DNA of 58,024 nucleotides from Candidatus Anaerostipes avistercoris (GCA_019119895.1 DWWD01000022.1:1-58024), one strand, 5' to 3'. Positions 40,083-51,429 are shown, counted from the stretch's first letter. Notes: generated by a model not told the origin, from the sequence alone. Program-made: numbers and translations.

Positions 40083-41039
40083 ATGCTGGAAGATGCGGTA
40101 ATACCTGTTGTGAAGAAAAAGCAGGTGAATTCTTATGAAACAAAATATTATGTTGGAGGAATTTCCGGGGATGCGGTAATGGACTGCATGATTGTGTATC
40201 CGGGGATCCAGGTCATCCATAACCGGTTTCACAGTTTTGATACGCCATCGAACAGTACCGGAGAAAAACGGCATATTGAAATCAATCACTGTCTGCGCGG
40301 AAAATATGAGGGCATGCTGGATAAGAAATATTATGCGTATTTATCTCCCGGTGAATTATCAGTCAGTAAATGGTCGATGGACAGGGGGGATGAATCTTTT
40401 CCTCTTGGATATTATGAAGGAATGGAAATTCTGATTGATCTGGAGCGGGCGGTGGAGAATCCTGTTCTTTCTTATTTCCATATTGACCTGGAGGAACTGG
40501 AGCAAAGGCTGTTAAGCAGTCATAATCTTGTCTTGTTTGGAGCCACTGATCAGATTCAGCATATCTTTTTGGAAATGTATGAAGTAGAAGAAAATATCAA
40601 ATTGGATTATTTGAAGATCAAAGTACTGGAGCTTCTGCTGTTTTTATCCAATACGGATTTTAAAATTCCTCAGAGAAGCAGAAGTTATTATCCGAGAAAG
40701 CAGATTGAGCTGATAAAGGAAATGAAGAAGTATATGGCGGAACATTTATCGGAGCATCATGACATCCGGAAACTGGCAGAAGCCTATCATATCAATGTTC
40801 ACACTCTTCGAAAGACATTCAAAGATATTTATGGGGTTGCCATATATCGATGGCTGAAAGAGTACCGGATGGAATGCAGCGCAAAACTTCTTCTGGAAAC
40901 CGGACAGAGTATTCTGGAAATAGCAAATCAGGTGGGATATTCCAATCCGAGCAAATATACGGAAGCATTTGTAAAATCTTTTGGCATAACACCTCAGAAG
41001 TATCGGAAGTCCCATATTAAAATGGATGGATTTCAATAA
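40083..41039 (+). CDS. AraC-family transcriptional regulator
   Basis: A 318-residue regulator with a C-terminal double helix-turn-helix (IRKLAEAYHINVHTLRKTFKD and ILEIANQVGYSNPSKYTEAFVKSFG). The N-terminal part (residues 1-200) is of the kind found in regulators of iron-siderophore exporter/importer pairs such as YbtA, which is an inference from its neighbours. ATG 40083 follows AAAGAGGGG. It directly precedes two ABC half-transporters and may activate them. Confidence 0.85.
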   Translation: MLEDAVIPVVKKKQVNSYETKYYVGGISGDAVMDCMIVYPGIQVIHNRFHSFDTPSNSTGEKRHIEINHCLRGKYEGMLDKKYYAYLSPGELSVSKWSMDRGDESFPLGYYEGMEILIDLERAVENPVLSYFHIDLEELEQRLLSSHNLVLFGATDQIQHIFLEMYEVEENIKLDYLKIKVLELLLFLSNTDFKIPQRSRSYYPRKQIELIKEMKKYMAEHLSEHHDIRKLAEAYHINVHTLRKTFKDIYGVAIYRWLKEYRMECSAKLLLETGQSILEIANQVGYSNPSKYTEAFVKSFGITPQKYRKSHIKMDGFQ

Positions 41040-41077
41040 AATGGAGTAGAAAAAAGCAGCGGAGAGAGATACACTTC

Positions 41078-41103
41078 TACCATAAAGTTAGTAAAAGCTA
41101 ACT
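41078..41103 (+). promoter_or_regulatory. -10 box and TTAG-N6-CTAA operator, ABC transporter operon
   Basis: TACCAT (41078-41083) is followed by AGTTAG (41086-41091), six bases, CTAACT (41098-41103). The same dyad follows the -10 of the second enolase (44694-44717) and of the methyltransferase (57708-57723). The -35 region is poor, which fits AraC activation. Confidence 0.6.
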
Positions 41104-41124
41104 AAAAAAGGAGGAGATATTTCA

Positions 41125-42888
41125 ATGTCAGTATTAAGATCACTGTTTGCATATGCAGGCAGACATAAGTATCTGACGATGCTCTCACTGCTTTTTTCTT
41201 TTATCAGTGCGGTATTTCTGCTGATGCCGTTTCTGTGGATTTGGAAAGTAGTGGAAGAAATTTTAAAAGTGTATCCTGATTTTGGGCAGGCGGCAGACGC
41301 GGCAAAATATGGCTGGTACGCACTGATAAGCGCGGCAGCAGGAATCCTTATTTATGTAGCATCGCTGCTGTGTTCTCATCTTGCGGCATTTCGGATTGCG
41401 GCAAATATGAGAAAAACGGCCATGCACCATGTGGTTACACTGCCGCTGGGATACTTTTCAAAAGAAGGAAGCGGAAAACTGCGTAAGATCATCGATGAAT
41501 CCGCCGCTTCCACTGAGACATATCTGGCGCATCAGCTGCCGGACAGTGTCCAGCTTATGACGACAGTGATTGGAGTCCTGATCTGTCTGTTTGTCTTTAA
41601 CTGGAGATTCGGTGCAGCAGTTCTGATCGCTCTTATTTTTGCTTTCCTAAATATGATGAAGATGGTTGGAAAGGGACTGCAGGAATCTATGAAAGCTTAT
41701 ATGGATGCCCTGGAGGGAATGAGCAATGAAGCGGTGGAATACATCCGGGGGATTCCTGTAGTAAAAACATTTCAGCAGACAGTGTATTCTTTTGAGCGAT
41801 TTTATAAGTCGATTAAAAATTATGAGAAATTTGCTCTTGGGTATACCAACCAGATGAGGATGCCGATGACGCTGTTTACAACATTGATCAACAGCGTATT
41901 TGTCTTTTTGATTGGAACCATGGCCCTGCTTATAGCTTATGGATTCGACGCAGGAGCGCTGATGCCGGATTTTATGTTTTATGTGATCTTTACCCCGATC
42001 GTAGCGGTTACTGCCAATAAAATGATGTTTGCCAGTGAAAATAACATGCTGGCAAAAGACGCGGTGCAGAGAATGGAAGGGATTACAAAAGAAAAAGCAT
42101 TTCAGTATCCGGAAAAGGGCCGGAAGATAAAGAATCACGATATTGTATTTGATCACGTGTCCTTTACCTATCCGGGAAGCGAAGCGGAAGTGCTTCACGA
42201 TATCAGCCTGGAGATAAAAGAGAATACCACGGTGGCATTTGTAGGAAAGAGTGGAGGCGGCAAATCGACGCTGGTCTCTCTGATCCCAAGATTTTATGAC
42301 GTGACAGAAGGAGCTGTTTTGATTGGCGGTGTGAATGTAAAAAATATGACAGAAGAAGAACTGATGGATCAGGTTTCTTTCGTGTTCCAGGATAACCGGC
42401 TCCTGAAAAAAACGCTGAGAGAAAATATCAAAATGGGGCTGGAAGCAGATGATCCGGCTGTTCTGGAAGCTGCCAAAAAGGCGCAGTGCATGGAAATACT
42501 GGAGAAATTTCCGCAGGGACTGGATACAGAGATTGGAAGCAGCGGCGTTTACCTGTCCGGCGGAGAAACTCAGCGAATGACTCTTGCCAGAGCGATTCTT
42601 AAAAATGCGCCGATCCTGCTTCTTGACGAAGCAACGGCATATGCGGACAGCGACAATGAACTTCTGATGCAGAGAGCAATCCGGGAACTGTCCCAAAATA
42701 AAACAACGATCATGATTGCACACCGTTTGTCCACCATTGTAAATGCGGATTGTATTTATGTGATCGATGACGGCAGGATCCTGGAAGCAGGTTCCCATAA
42801 GGAATTGTTAAAGAAAAATGGAGAATATGCTCGGATGTGGCGTCAATACAGCCAGTCCGTTGAGTGGAAAGCAGGTGAGACAGCATGA
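41125..42888 (+). CDS. ABC half-transporter, permease plus ATPase (1)
   Basis: A 587-residue exporter-type subunit: six transmembrane helices (about 15-300) followed by an ATPase domain with Walker A GKSGGGKST, signature LSGGE, Walker B ILLLDEATA and the switch IMIAHRLST. The Q of the signature LSGGQ is replaced by E. It forms a heterodimer with the next gene, whose start overlaps the stop (ATGA). Resembles YbtP/YbtQ-type pairs that import metal-siderophores despite the exporter fold; the substrate is unproven. Confidence 0.88.
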   Translation: MSVLRSLFAYAGRHKYLTMLSLLFSFISAVFLLMPFLWIWKVVEEILKVYPDFGQAADAAKYGWYALISAAAGILIYVASLLCSHLAAFRIAANMRKTAMHHVVTLPLGYFSKEGSGKLRKIIDESAASTETYLAHQLPDSVQLMTTVIGVLICLFVFNWRFGAAVLIALIFAFLNMMKMVGKGLQESMKAYMDALEGMSNEAVEYIRGIPVVKTFQQTVYSFERFYKSIKNYEKFALGYTNQMRMPMTLFTTLINSVFVFLIGTMALLIAYGFDAGALMPDFMFYVIFTPIVAVTANKMMFASENNMLAKDAVQRMEGITKEKAFQYPEKGRKIKNHDIVFDHVSFTYPGSEAEVLHDISLEIKENTTVAFVGKSGGGKSTLVSLIPRFYDVTEGAVLIGGVNVKNMTEEELMDQVSFVFQDNRLLKKTLRENIKMGLEADDPAVLEAAKKAQCMEILEKFPQGLDTEIGSSGVYLSGGETQRMTLARAILKNAPILLLDEATAYADSDNELLMQRAIRELSQNKTTIMIAHRLSTIVNADCIYVIDDGRILEAGSHKELLKKNGEYARMWRQYSQSVEWKAGETA

Positions 42889-44624
42889 TAGAGAAAATTC
42901 AAAGAAGATTTGCGCTGACACGGCCCGGCGCGGTGAACCTTGTAAAAGCGTGTGTGTCCTGTACCATATCATACCTTGTCATAGCCATGTCCATAGGTAT
43001 TTTGTATTTCTTTACCTGTGATCTGATCGGAATATTCCGGACCGGCACCGGAATGCCGGAATATGGAATCTATGCGGTACAATGTGCGGTTGTAGTGATT
43101 CTGATTTTTGCGGCGCATTATGTACAGTATAATATGACATTTTTTAATACTTATACAGAGAGTGCAAGACTGAGGATCAGTGTAGCAGAGCGGCTTAGGA
43201 AGTTCCCGCTTCGATTCTTTTCCAGAAGAGATCTGTCTGATCTGACAACAACGATTTTATCGGATGTCACAGGAATGGAGCAGGCATTGTCACATTTTAT
43301 TCCGGAATTTGCCGGCTCGGTCATTTCAACTGCGCTGCTTTCCATTGGAATGTTTTTCTTTGATGTGAAAATGGCGGCAGCAGCCGTATGGTGTGTGCCG
43401 GTATCTTTTCTGCTGGTATTTCTGGCGAAGAAAAAATTAAGCCAGGCAGGGAAGAAAGACCGGAAGATCCAGCTGGTAAGAACAGAAAAAATTCAGGAAG
43501 GACTGGAGTCTGTAAAAGATCTGAAGGCCGGCCGGTATATGGAATCTTATATAAAAGAAGTGGATGACGCCATTGACCGGTGTGAAAAAAGTCAGATTGT
43601 AACGGAACTGACCAATGCCTTGTTTGTTGTAAGCTCTCAGCTGATATTGAAACTTGGAATTGCGACCGTAGTGATTTTTGGAGTGAAATATCTGATCAGC
43701 GGAGAGATTTCTCTGGAAATTTTTATGCTGTTTTTAATTGTAGCTTCCAGGCTTTATGATCCGTTAAATGCGACGCTTCAGAATCTGGCTGCGATCATAA
43801 GCTGTGATCCGAAGATTGACCGTCTGAATGAAATCAATGAATACCCGCTCCAGGAAGGAAAAGACCGTATGGAACCGGACGGATATGATATCCAATTTGA
43901 AAATGTAACATTTTCTTATGAAAAAGGAAAGCCGGTCCTTAAAAATGTCAGTTTTACGGCGAAACAGAATGAAATCACCGCATTGATCGGCGGCAGCGGA
44001 GGCGGAAAGACAACCTGCGCGTCTCTTGCGGCCAGGTTTTATGAGCCGGATGCCGGAAGGATCACAGTTGGAGGAGTTGATATTTCCACGGTGGATCCGG
44101 AAGTGCTTTTATCTGATTTTTCCATTGTATTTCAGGATGTGGTTTTATTTAATGCAAGTATTATGGAAAATATCCGAATCGGGAAAAAGGACGCCACAGA
44201 CGAAGAGGTTATGAGAGCCGCCCAAATGGCCTTTTGTGATGAATTTGTCCGGGAAATGCCCGATGGATATCAGACCGTCATAGGAGAAAACGGATCCAGA
44301 CTGTCCGGAGGACAGCGGCAGAGGATCTCTATTGCCAGAGCCATGTTAAAAGATGCGCCGATGATTCTGCTGGATGAAGCCAGCGCTTCATTAGATGTGG
44401 AAAGTGAGACCTATGTTCAGCAGGCATTATCGAAGTTGATCGAAGGCAAAACGGTTATTATGATCGCTCATCGCATGCGTACTGTGGCAAAAGCCTCCCA
44501 TCTGATTGTTTTGGAAGACGGGCAGATTGCGGAGGAAGGCACGCCGGAAGAACTGCTGAAACAGGATGGTATTTATAAACGGATGACGGATCTGCAGCAC
44601 GCAGCCGGACAGTGGAAGATATAG
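42885..44624 (+). CDS. ABC half-transporter, permease plus ATPase (2)
   Basis: A 579-residue partner subunit with six N-terminal membrane helices and an ATPase domain: Walker A IGGSGGGKTT, LSGGQRQRISIARA, Walker B MILLDEASASLD, IMIAHRMRT. It overlaps the previous gene by four bases (ATGA), so the two are translationally coupled and expected to pair. Together with the AraC gene upstream this is a regulator-transporter cassette, plausibly for iron or another metal complex. Confidence 0.88.
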   Translation: MIEKIQRRFALTRPGAVNLVKACVSCTISYLVIAMSIGILYFFTCDLIGIFRTGTGMPEYGIYAVQCAVVVILIFAAHYVQYNMTFFNTYTESARLRISVAERLRKFPLRFFSRRDLSDLTTTILSDVTGMEQALSHFIPEFAGSVISTALLSIGMFFFDVKMAAAAVWCVPVSFLLVFLAKKKLSQAGKKDRKIQLVRTEKIQEGLESVKDLKAGRYMESYIKEVDDAIDRCEKSQIVTELTNALFVVSSQLILKLGIATVVIFGVKYLISGEISLEIFMLFLIVASRLYDPLNATLQNLAAIISCDPKIDRLNEINEYPLQEGKDRMEPDGYDIQFENVTFSYEKGKPVLKNVSFTAKQNEITALIGGSGGGKTTCASLAARFYEPDAGRITVGGVDISTVDPEVLLSDFSIVFQDVVLFNASIMENIRIGKKDATDEEVMRAAQMAFCDEFVREMPDGYQTVIGENGSRLSGGQRQRISIARAMLKDAPMILLDEASASLDVESETYVQQALSKLIEGKTVIMIAHRMRTVAKASHLIVLEDGQIAEEGTPEELLKQDGIYKRMTDLQHAAGQWKI

Positions 44625-44661
44625 CGGAAGAATAAATGAGAAAAATAGCCGGCAGCATGTC

Positions 44662-46090
<1,429 letters not shown>

Positions 46091-46125
46091 AGACTGAGAA
46101 TAAGAGACGCAGAAAGGAGATGGAT

Positions 46126-46689
46126 ATGTCGTTTATCCAGAAAGAAATCAGTGATTTTACCGTTCAGGCATATGTGGACGGCGGCTTTAAAGAAGTGACC
46201 AAAGAAGATGTTTTAGGAAAATGGAGCGTATTTTTCTTCTATCCGGCAGATTTTACATTTGTGTGCCCGACAGAACTGGAAGATCTGGCAGATAAATATG
46301 AAGAATTCAAAAACATCAATTGTGAGATTTACAGTGTATCCTGTGATACGCACTATGTTCATAAAGCATGGCATGACGCTTCCAAAACCATCCAGAAGAT
46401 TCAGTATCCGATGCTGGCGGATCCGACAGGAGCGCTTGCAAGAAGCTTTGATGTGATGATCGAAGAGGACGGAGTGGCAGAGAGAGCCAGCTTTATCGTG
46501 AATCCGGAAGGAAAGATCGTGGCGTATGAAGTGATTGCCGGAAATGTCGGAAGAAACGCGGACGAACTGTTCCGCCGGGTTCAGGCGTCACAGTTTGTTG
46601 CTCAGCACGGAGATGAGGTTTGCCCGGCAAAATGGAAACCGGGAGCAGAGACCTTAAAGCCAAGTCTCGATCTTGTAGGACTGATCTGA
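46126..46689 (+). CDS. ahpC: Alkyl hydroperoxide reductase C, 2-Cys peroxiredoxin
   Basis: A 187-residue peroxidase reducing H2O2 and organic hydroperoxides. Peroxidatic Cys47 lies in DFTFVCPTELE, the resolving Cys in GDEVCPAKWKPG. The canonical length of 187 and MSFIQKE support ATG 46126 (AAAGGAG 7 bases ahead) over 46120. It is followed by a reductase partner after a hairpin. Confidence 0.96.
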   Translation: MSFIQKEISDFTVQAYVDGGFKEVTKEDVLGKWSVFFFYPADFTFVCPTELEDLADKYEEFKNINCEIYSVSCDTHYVHKAWHDASKTIQKIQYPMLADPTGALARSFDVMIEEDGVAERASFIVNPEGKIVAYEVIAGNVGRNADELFRRVQASQFVAQHGDEVCPAKWKPGAETLKPSLDLVGLI

Positions 46690-46711
46690 TTTCAATTACA
46701 TATTTACAGAT

Positions 46712-46745
46712 GTTTCCCGCCTTTTCATGGAAGGCGGGAAATTTT
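46712..46745 (+). terminator. Hairpin between ahpC and the AhpF-like gene
   Basis: TTTCCCGCCTT/AAGGCGGGAAA, perfect 11 bp, followed by TTTT. It probably sets the AhpC excess over its reductase. Confidence 0.8.
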
Positions 46746-46764
46746 ATCAAAAAGGAGAAACATT

Positions 46765-48402
46765 ATGGAAATAGAAAAGAATCTTTACGATGCGGTCATC
46801 GTCGGAGGCGGACCGGCAGGATTGTCAGCAGCGATTTATCTTGCCCGCGCAAAATATCGTGTGCTGGTTGTGGCTAAGGATGGAACTGGGGGACAGATTT
46901 CCATCACATCAGAAGTTGTTAATTATCCGGGAATTGAGAAGATCAGCGGGAAGGAACTGACCGCTTCCATGCGAAGACAGGCAGAAAATTTCGGCGCAGA
47001 ATTTGTGACCGGGGAAGTTCTTCATATGGAACTTGAAAAAGAAATTAAGGAAATTAAAACAACCCGGGGAGATTACAAAGCCCTGGGAGTGGTCCTGGCA
47101 ACCGGAGCCAATCCAAGGAAAATCGGATTCAAAGGGGAACGGGAGTTTCAGGGAAGAGGCGTCGCTTACTGTGCCACCTGCGACGGTGAATTTTTCACCG
47201 GAAAGAAAGTGTTTGTAATCGGAGGAGGATTTGCCGCGGTGGAAGAGGCCATTTTTCTGACAAGATATGCCAGAGAAGTAACGATTCTGGTGAGGGGTGA
47301 TTCTTTCTCCTGCGCGAAATCAGTGTCGGATCGGCTGGAAAATTACGATAAGATTGAAGTGAAATTCCATACAGAGCTGGTGGAGGCCGATGGAGATCAG
47401 CTGGTGACCCGGGCAGAATTTTATAATAATCAGACGAAAGAAACATGGGAATATGAAGCCGGAGCCGATGGAAATTTTGGAATCTTTGTATTTGCGGGAT
47501 ATGTGCCGAACACCGAGTGGATCGGTCCGGAAGTGGAGAAAAATGAACAGGGATACCTGCTCACTGACAGCAATCAGAAAACAAATCTGGACGGCGTATA
47601 TGCGGCAGGTGATGTATGCGTCAAACAATTAAGACAGGTGGTAACAGCAGTCTCCGATGGCGCTTCTGCGGCGACCGCACTGGAAAAAGCCGCGGCAGAA
47701 CTGCATACAAAGCTGAATCTTCCGGATCTGGTGCAGGAAAAAACTGCTGAAACTGCAGTAGAAGATGAGACGCCGGGCCTGCAGGAAAACGGATTTTTCG
47801 ATGCTTCCATTTATCGTCAGCTGGAGCCGGTTTTCCGGAAGTTTGAACAGAAAGTAAAGATCAGGGCATGGCTGGATGATCAGCCGCTCTCCGGAGAAAT
47901 CCGGGGATTTCTGAGGGAACTGACGGGTATGACCGATCAGGTAACATGGGAAGAAATAAAAGGATCAGAAGGCAGAGCGCCGATGCTTCCGGCCATGGAA
48001 TTATGCTATGAAAATGGGCAAAGCAGCGGCATTTGGTTTCACGGGGTTCCGGGAGGCCACGAATTTAATTCCTTTGTGGTAGCTCTTTATAATACGGCAG
48101 GACCGGGGCAGGAAATCAGTCCGGAACTGGAAGAAAGGATCCGAAAGATCGATCAGCCGGTCAATATAAAAGTATTGGTATCCTTATCCTGCACCATGTG
48201 CCCGGAACTGGTCATGGCATCACAGAAAGCAGCATCTGTTTCTGATAAAATAGAAGCGGAAATGTTCGATTTGATGCATTATTCGGAATTGAAGGAAAAA
48301 TACCAGCTGATGAGCGTTCCGTGCATGATCATAAACGATAAGGACGTATACTTTGGAAAGAAAAATCTGGAAGAACTGATAGGAATACTGGAAGGGGAAT
48401 AA
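46765..48402 (+). CDS. AhpF-like disulfide reductase with permuted domain order
   Basis: A 545-residue flavoprotein. Residues 1-310 are a thioredoxin-reductase module: FAD loop GGGPAG (14-19), redox pair CATC (136-139), NAD(P)H loop GGGFAAVEEA and GVYAAGDVC. Residues 345-545 are a tandem thioredoxin-fold module with redox pair CTMC (476-479) and ENGQSSGIWFHGVPGGHEF, as in the N-terminal domain of AhpF. In E. coli AhpF the order is reversed. Placed next to ahpC, it most likely recycles oxidised AhpC with NAD(P)H. The cytosolic function is well supported by context. Confidence 0.88.
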   Translation: MEIEKNLYDAVIVGGGPAGLSAAIYLARAKYRVLVVAKDGTGGQISITSEVVNYPGIEKISGKELTASMRRQAENFGAEFVTGEVLHMELEKEIKEIKTTRGDYKALGVVLATGANPRKIGFKGEREFQGRGVAYCATCDGEFFTGKKVFVIGGGFAAVEEAIFLTRYAREVTILVRGDSFSCAKSVSDRLENYDKIEVKFHTELVEADGDQLVTRAEFYNNQTKETWEYEAGADGNFGIFVFAGYVPNTEWIGPEVEKNEQGYLLTDSNQKTNLDGVYAAGDVCVKQLRQVVTAVSDGASAATALEKAAAELHTKLNLPDLVQEKTAETAVEDETPGLQENGFFDASIYRQLEPVFRKFEQKVKIRAWLDDQPLSGEIRGFLRELTGMTDQVTWEEIKGSEGRAPMLPAMELCYENGQSSGIWFHGVPGGHEFNSFVVALYNTAGPGQEISPELEERIRKIDQPVNIKVLVSLSCTMCPELVMASQKAASVSDKIEAEMFDLMHYSELKEKYQLMSVPCMIINDKDVYFGKKNLEELIGILEGE

Positions 48403-48448
48403 AAGTTTATTAGAATCTGTATTAAGGGCAAAAGAATAACTTAAATAA

Positions 48449-48495
48449 AGCAGCAAATCGGGATTTTATGTCCTGGTCTGCTGTTTTCTTTAAAA
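48449..48495 (+). terminator. Probable terminator after the AhpF-like gene
   Basis: An AGCAG ... CTGCT based imperfect stem with inner GGGA/TCCT, then TTTTCTTT. Confidence 0.5.
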
Positions 48496-48585
48496 TGACG
48501 GAAAATATAGAAAGAAGTCTGAAAAAACAATGACCGGATTTGCAGACTATGATATGATGTAGAAAAAAGGAGAAGGGGTGGAGTT

Positions 48586-49416
48586 ATGTCCGTTGCTGTA
48601 GAAATAAAACAGAATCAAGATGACAGTAAAAAATTGACATTAGAGGATATCATACGGATTTCAGGATTGTCTTATGGAATAGCGGATGCCAATTACCGGC
48701 TGATTGACAATGAAACCGGGGATTATACGCTGTTGTTTGAAACAGGACGGCTGGCCAGAGGCATTGAAGTTTCATTTGATCAGCAGAATATTCTGCTGAG
48801 ACTCAGTCTGCCGACCAGCAGGAAAGAGATTCATTGTTTTTATGAAACGATTCGTAAAATATGTGATCGGAAGGAAACCAGACAATTTCTCCACGAGGAG
48901 GGATGGAAGGATTTGGATGATATTCCCGGTCTCATAGAAAATGATATCCGGGCAAGTACTGGTGCGCTGGAAGATCTGTGGGAGAAAGTAAAGGAAGATG
49001 AATATAAACATTTTCAGGTATTTGGTGTGTGTTTCCCCATTTCACTGGGAAAGAGAGAACTGGAAGAGATTGCGAACGATTTGAATCAATTTGCTGATTT
49101 TATGAATCGGCTGCAGTCGATGAATGTTTACTATTCTGCGCCTAAAGTTTATGATGTCCGCGGCAGGCTGACCGGTATTTATTTTACAGACGCTAATCTT
49201 CCAACGGTTTTTCCGACGGAACCATATATTGTCATGAACCAGGTGGAAGGAATCGAGGAATGGTATGTTATGTTGAAAGACCAGAGGACTATACCGTATC
49301 AGGATTTTATTGGATTCATCCGTGATATGGAATATTTTGACGCTGATCATATTCTGTTTGTGCTGACAGAAGAAGAGGTACAGATGCTGGCGGATCATTA
49401 TGCAGTGGAGATTTAA
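48586..49416 (+). CDS. DUF4299-like protein
   Basis: A 276-residue soluble protein. It opens with basic/acidic linker then LTLEDIIRISGLSYGIADANYRL and contains repeated acidic helical stretches, with FPTEPYIVMNQVEG near residue 210. This matches my memory of the DUF4299 family in Firmicutes. No catalytic motif can be identified. A GGGGTGG binding site precedes the ATG. It is followed by a small membrane protein. Confidence 0.55.
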   Translation: MSVAVEIKQNQDDSKKLTLEDIIRISGLSYGIADANYRLIDNETGDYTLLFETGRLARGIEVSFDQQNILLRLSLPTSRKEIHCFYETIRKICDRKETRQFLHEEGWKDLDDIPGLIENDIRASTGALEDLWEKVKEDEYKHFQVFGVCFPISLGKRELEEIANDLNQFADFMNRLQSMNVYYSAPKVYDVRGRLTGIYFTDANLPTVFPTEPYIVMNQVEGIEEWYVMLKDQRTIPYQDFIGFIRDMEYFDADHILFVLTEEEVQMLADHYAVEI

Positions 49417-49439
49417 AAATACGGAAGGTGAGCAATCAT

Positions 49440-49775
49440 ATGAATATAGGTTTTTGGTGCTGTATTGCTTTAGTGCCTGTTTTTTTCATTACAGCAATTT
49501 TATTTGCGGTTTTTAAAGGAAAATGTACGAAATATATTACTGGATTTAACAGTCTGCCTAAAAAAGAACAGCCTCTCTATGATCAGGAGGCAATGGCGAA
49601 AGATATGAGAAATTCTTATTTGCTGTACGCATTGATTATGCTGCTTGGAGCAGTTTTTTCTGTGATTCTCAGTCCATATTCAGCGGCGGCAGCTTATCTT
49701 ATCTGGGGATATTTCTTTTTCCGGGAGGTTCATGTGGATCCGCACAAAGCGTTCGAAAAGTATCTGATAAAATAG
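49440..49775 (+). CDS. DUF3784-like small membrane protein
   Basis: A 111-residue protein with three hydrophobic segments (about 6-27, 60-78, 80-95) separated by a loop KYITGFNSLPKKEQPLYDQE, typical of DUF3784-type small membrane proteins. ATG 49440 is chosen over GTG 49428 by the position of GGAAGGTG. Function unknown. A related protein is at 55741. Confidence 0.6.
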   Translation: MNIGFWCCIALVPVFFITAILFAVFKGKCTKYITGFNSLPKKEQPLYDQEAMAKDMRNSYLLYALIMLLGAVFSVILSPYSAAAAYLIWGYFFFREVHVDPHKAFEKYLIK

Positions 49776-49912
49776 GGATAGAAGCGCAGAGAAAGAAACT
49801 GGAAGCGGAAGGGCATACCATCATTCAAAAAGGACGTAAGAATATCAGATATTTTGTAAAAGACTATGAGAATGTTCTGTTTGACTGCAGGGAGATAGAA
49901 AATGAAGGGTAA
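49768..49912 (+). pseudogene. Remnant encoding a short basic protein tail
   Basis: In frame 2 the sequence reads DKIGIEAQRKKLEAEGHTII then GRKNIRYFVKDYENVLFD and stops at TAA 49910-49912, clearly coding in character, but no start codon or ribosome binding site exists. It is probably a 5'-deleted gene end. No family is recognised. Confidence 0.4.
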
Positions 49913-49992
49913 TGTTTCTGCGTTTTGTTGCGAGATCATCTGGGTCTCCAACATGCAGGCAGGCCTGCTGGGAATAAAAGGGAGGGATTATA

Positions 49993-51429
49993 ATGAAAAT
50001 ACGTTTCATCGAACCGGGAAATCGTCCGTATAAACCTACGCCATTAAATTATTTTGTGTATGACAGATATATCAGAACACCGTCGGTCGGTCTGAATACT
50101 CTGGCAACCATCGTGAAAAAAGAGGAAGAAGATACTTTAATGTACAGTGAAGCCATTTCCAGAATTCCAAAGGATGATATATTGGACGCGGATGTTATAT
50201 TTATAGGAATTTTCACTTTTGCTGCAGTCCGGGGTTACCAGATTGCCCGGTATCTGAAAAAAAGAAGCCGTGCAGTGATTGTAATGGGAGGCCTTCATGC
50301 TTCTATGAATTACAAGGAAGCGGTGCGCTATTGTGACTATGTGCTGATCGGAGAAGGAGATGAGACGATTCTTACATTTCTCAGGGCACTGAAGAATAAG
50401 AAACCGATGGACTTCCCGGGGATTGCATACCGGCGGAATGGAAAAAATGTGTATACAGGATACCCTTGTCCACCGAAGAATATTGAGACAATCCCTGATC
50501 GTAATCTGGTGTACCGGTACCAGAAAATGGCCGGGCACAGCACTATATGGCCGCAGGTGCATGCATCCAGAGGATGTCCGCATAATTGTGATTATTGCGC
50601 TTTAGTTCGTCATTTCGGTCATAAAGTCCGGACCAGGTCACCTGAGAATGTTGTGGAAGATATCCGCCGGTCTATTGAATTTTTTGATAAAAAACATTTT
50701 CGCCTGACCAAAGGCCTCTGGATTACCGATGACAATTTTTTTGCAGACAGGGAATGGGCAAAAGCGGTATTAAATGAAATCATTGACAGCAAAATCCGGT
50801 ATCGGTTTAATGTTCAGGCCAGATATGAAGTGGGATTTGATGATGAAATGCTGGATCTGTTGAAAAAAGCCGGATTTTTCGAACTTGACATGGGGATTGA
50901 ATTTCTGGACGATCAGTCTTTTCAGACCTATCACAAGAAAAGCACCAGGGACGAGATTATTAAATCCATTCGGAACATCCAGAGGCATGGTCTCAGTGTC
51001 AGAGGGCTTTTTATTCTGGGATCAGATGATCAGCGGAAGGGCGTAGGGGATCAGCTTGCAGAGTTTGTGATAGAAAATCACATCCAGGGTGTGCTGATTC
51101 AATCCATGTATTTTGTTCCGGGGACTCCTGTTTACAAAACTCACAGGAAGAGTCTTCTGCATACGAACTGGGCTCTTTACAATGGAAATGTTGTTCATCA
51201 TCCGAAAAATATGACGGCATATGAACTGCAGCTGGAACATATCCGGGCAAGCAAAAAAATTTATTCCGTAAAACGGCTGATTCATGCATTGATTCATGAA
51301 GACTATATCCATAAAGTTTTGTTTTTGGGAGAATTTTTCTGGCATATGAGTGTGCGGTCGGATTTGAGAAAACAGCTTCCGTATCTGAAAGAAGCATCGC
51401 GAAAAAGACAGAAGAGGATTAGAACATGA
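49993..51429 (+). CDS. B12-binding radical SAM enzyme
   Basis: A 478-residue enzyme. Residues 1-150 form a cobalamin-binding Rossmann domain (DADVIFIGIFTFAAV, GGLHASMNYKEA, DYVLIGEGDET). The radical SAM domain has the cluster motif CPHNCDYC (Cys195, Cys199, Cys202) preceded by SRG. GRDYN-type binding site GGGAGG precedes the ATG. These enzymes methylate unactivated carbons or catalyse related chemistry; the substrate is unknown. It overlaps the next gene by 4 bases (ATGA), which encodes a membrane methyltransferase. Confidence 0.85.
   Translation: MKIRFIEPGNRPYKPTPLNYFVYDRYIRTPSVGLNTLATIVKKEEEDTLMYSEAISRIPKDDILDADVIFIGIFTFAAVRGYQIARYLKKRSRAVIVMGGLHASMNYKEAVRYCDYVLIGEGDETILTFLRALKNKKPMDFPGIAYRRNGKNVYTGYPCPPKNIETIPDRNLVYRYQKMAGHSTIWPQVHASRGCPHNCDYCALVRHFGHKVRTRSPENVVEDIRRSIEFFDKKHFRLTKGLWITDDNFFADREWAKAVLNEIIDSKIRYRFNVQARYEVGFDDEMLDLLKKAGFFELDMGIEFLDDQSFQTYHKKSTRDEIIKSIRNIQRHGLSVRGLFILGSDDQRKGVGDQLAEFVIENHIQGVLIQSMYFVPGTPVYKTHRKSLLHTNWALYNGNVVHHPKNMTAYELQLEHIRASKKIYSVKRLIHALIHEDYIHKVLFLGEFFWHMSVRSDLRKQLPYLKEASRKRQKRIRT

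Noticed and set aside
41086-41103. Fur, PerR or IdeR box at the shared dyad
   Set aside because: The half-sites and the six-base gap do not match the known boxes TTATAAT-N-ATTATAA or the IdeR 19-mer.
41647-42798. 383-codon minus-strand frame
   Set aside because: Mirror of the ABC ATPase gene; no start signal or domain.
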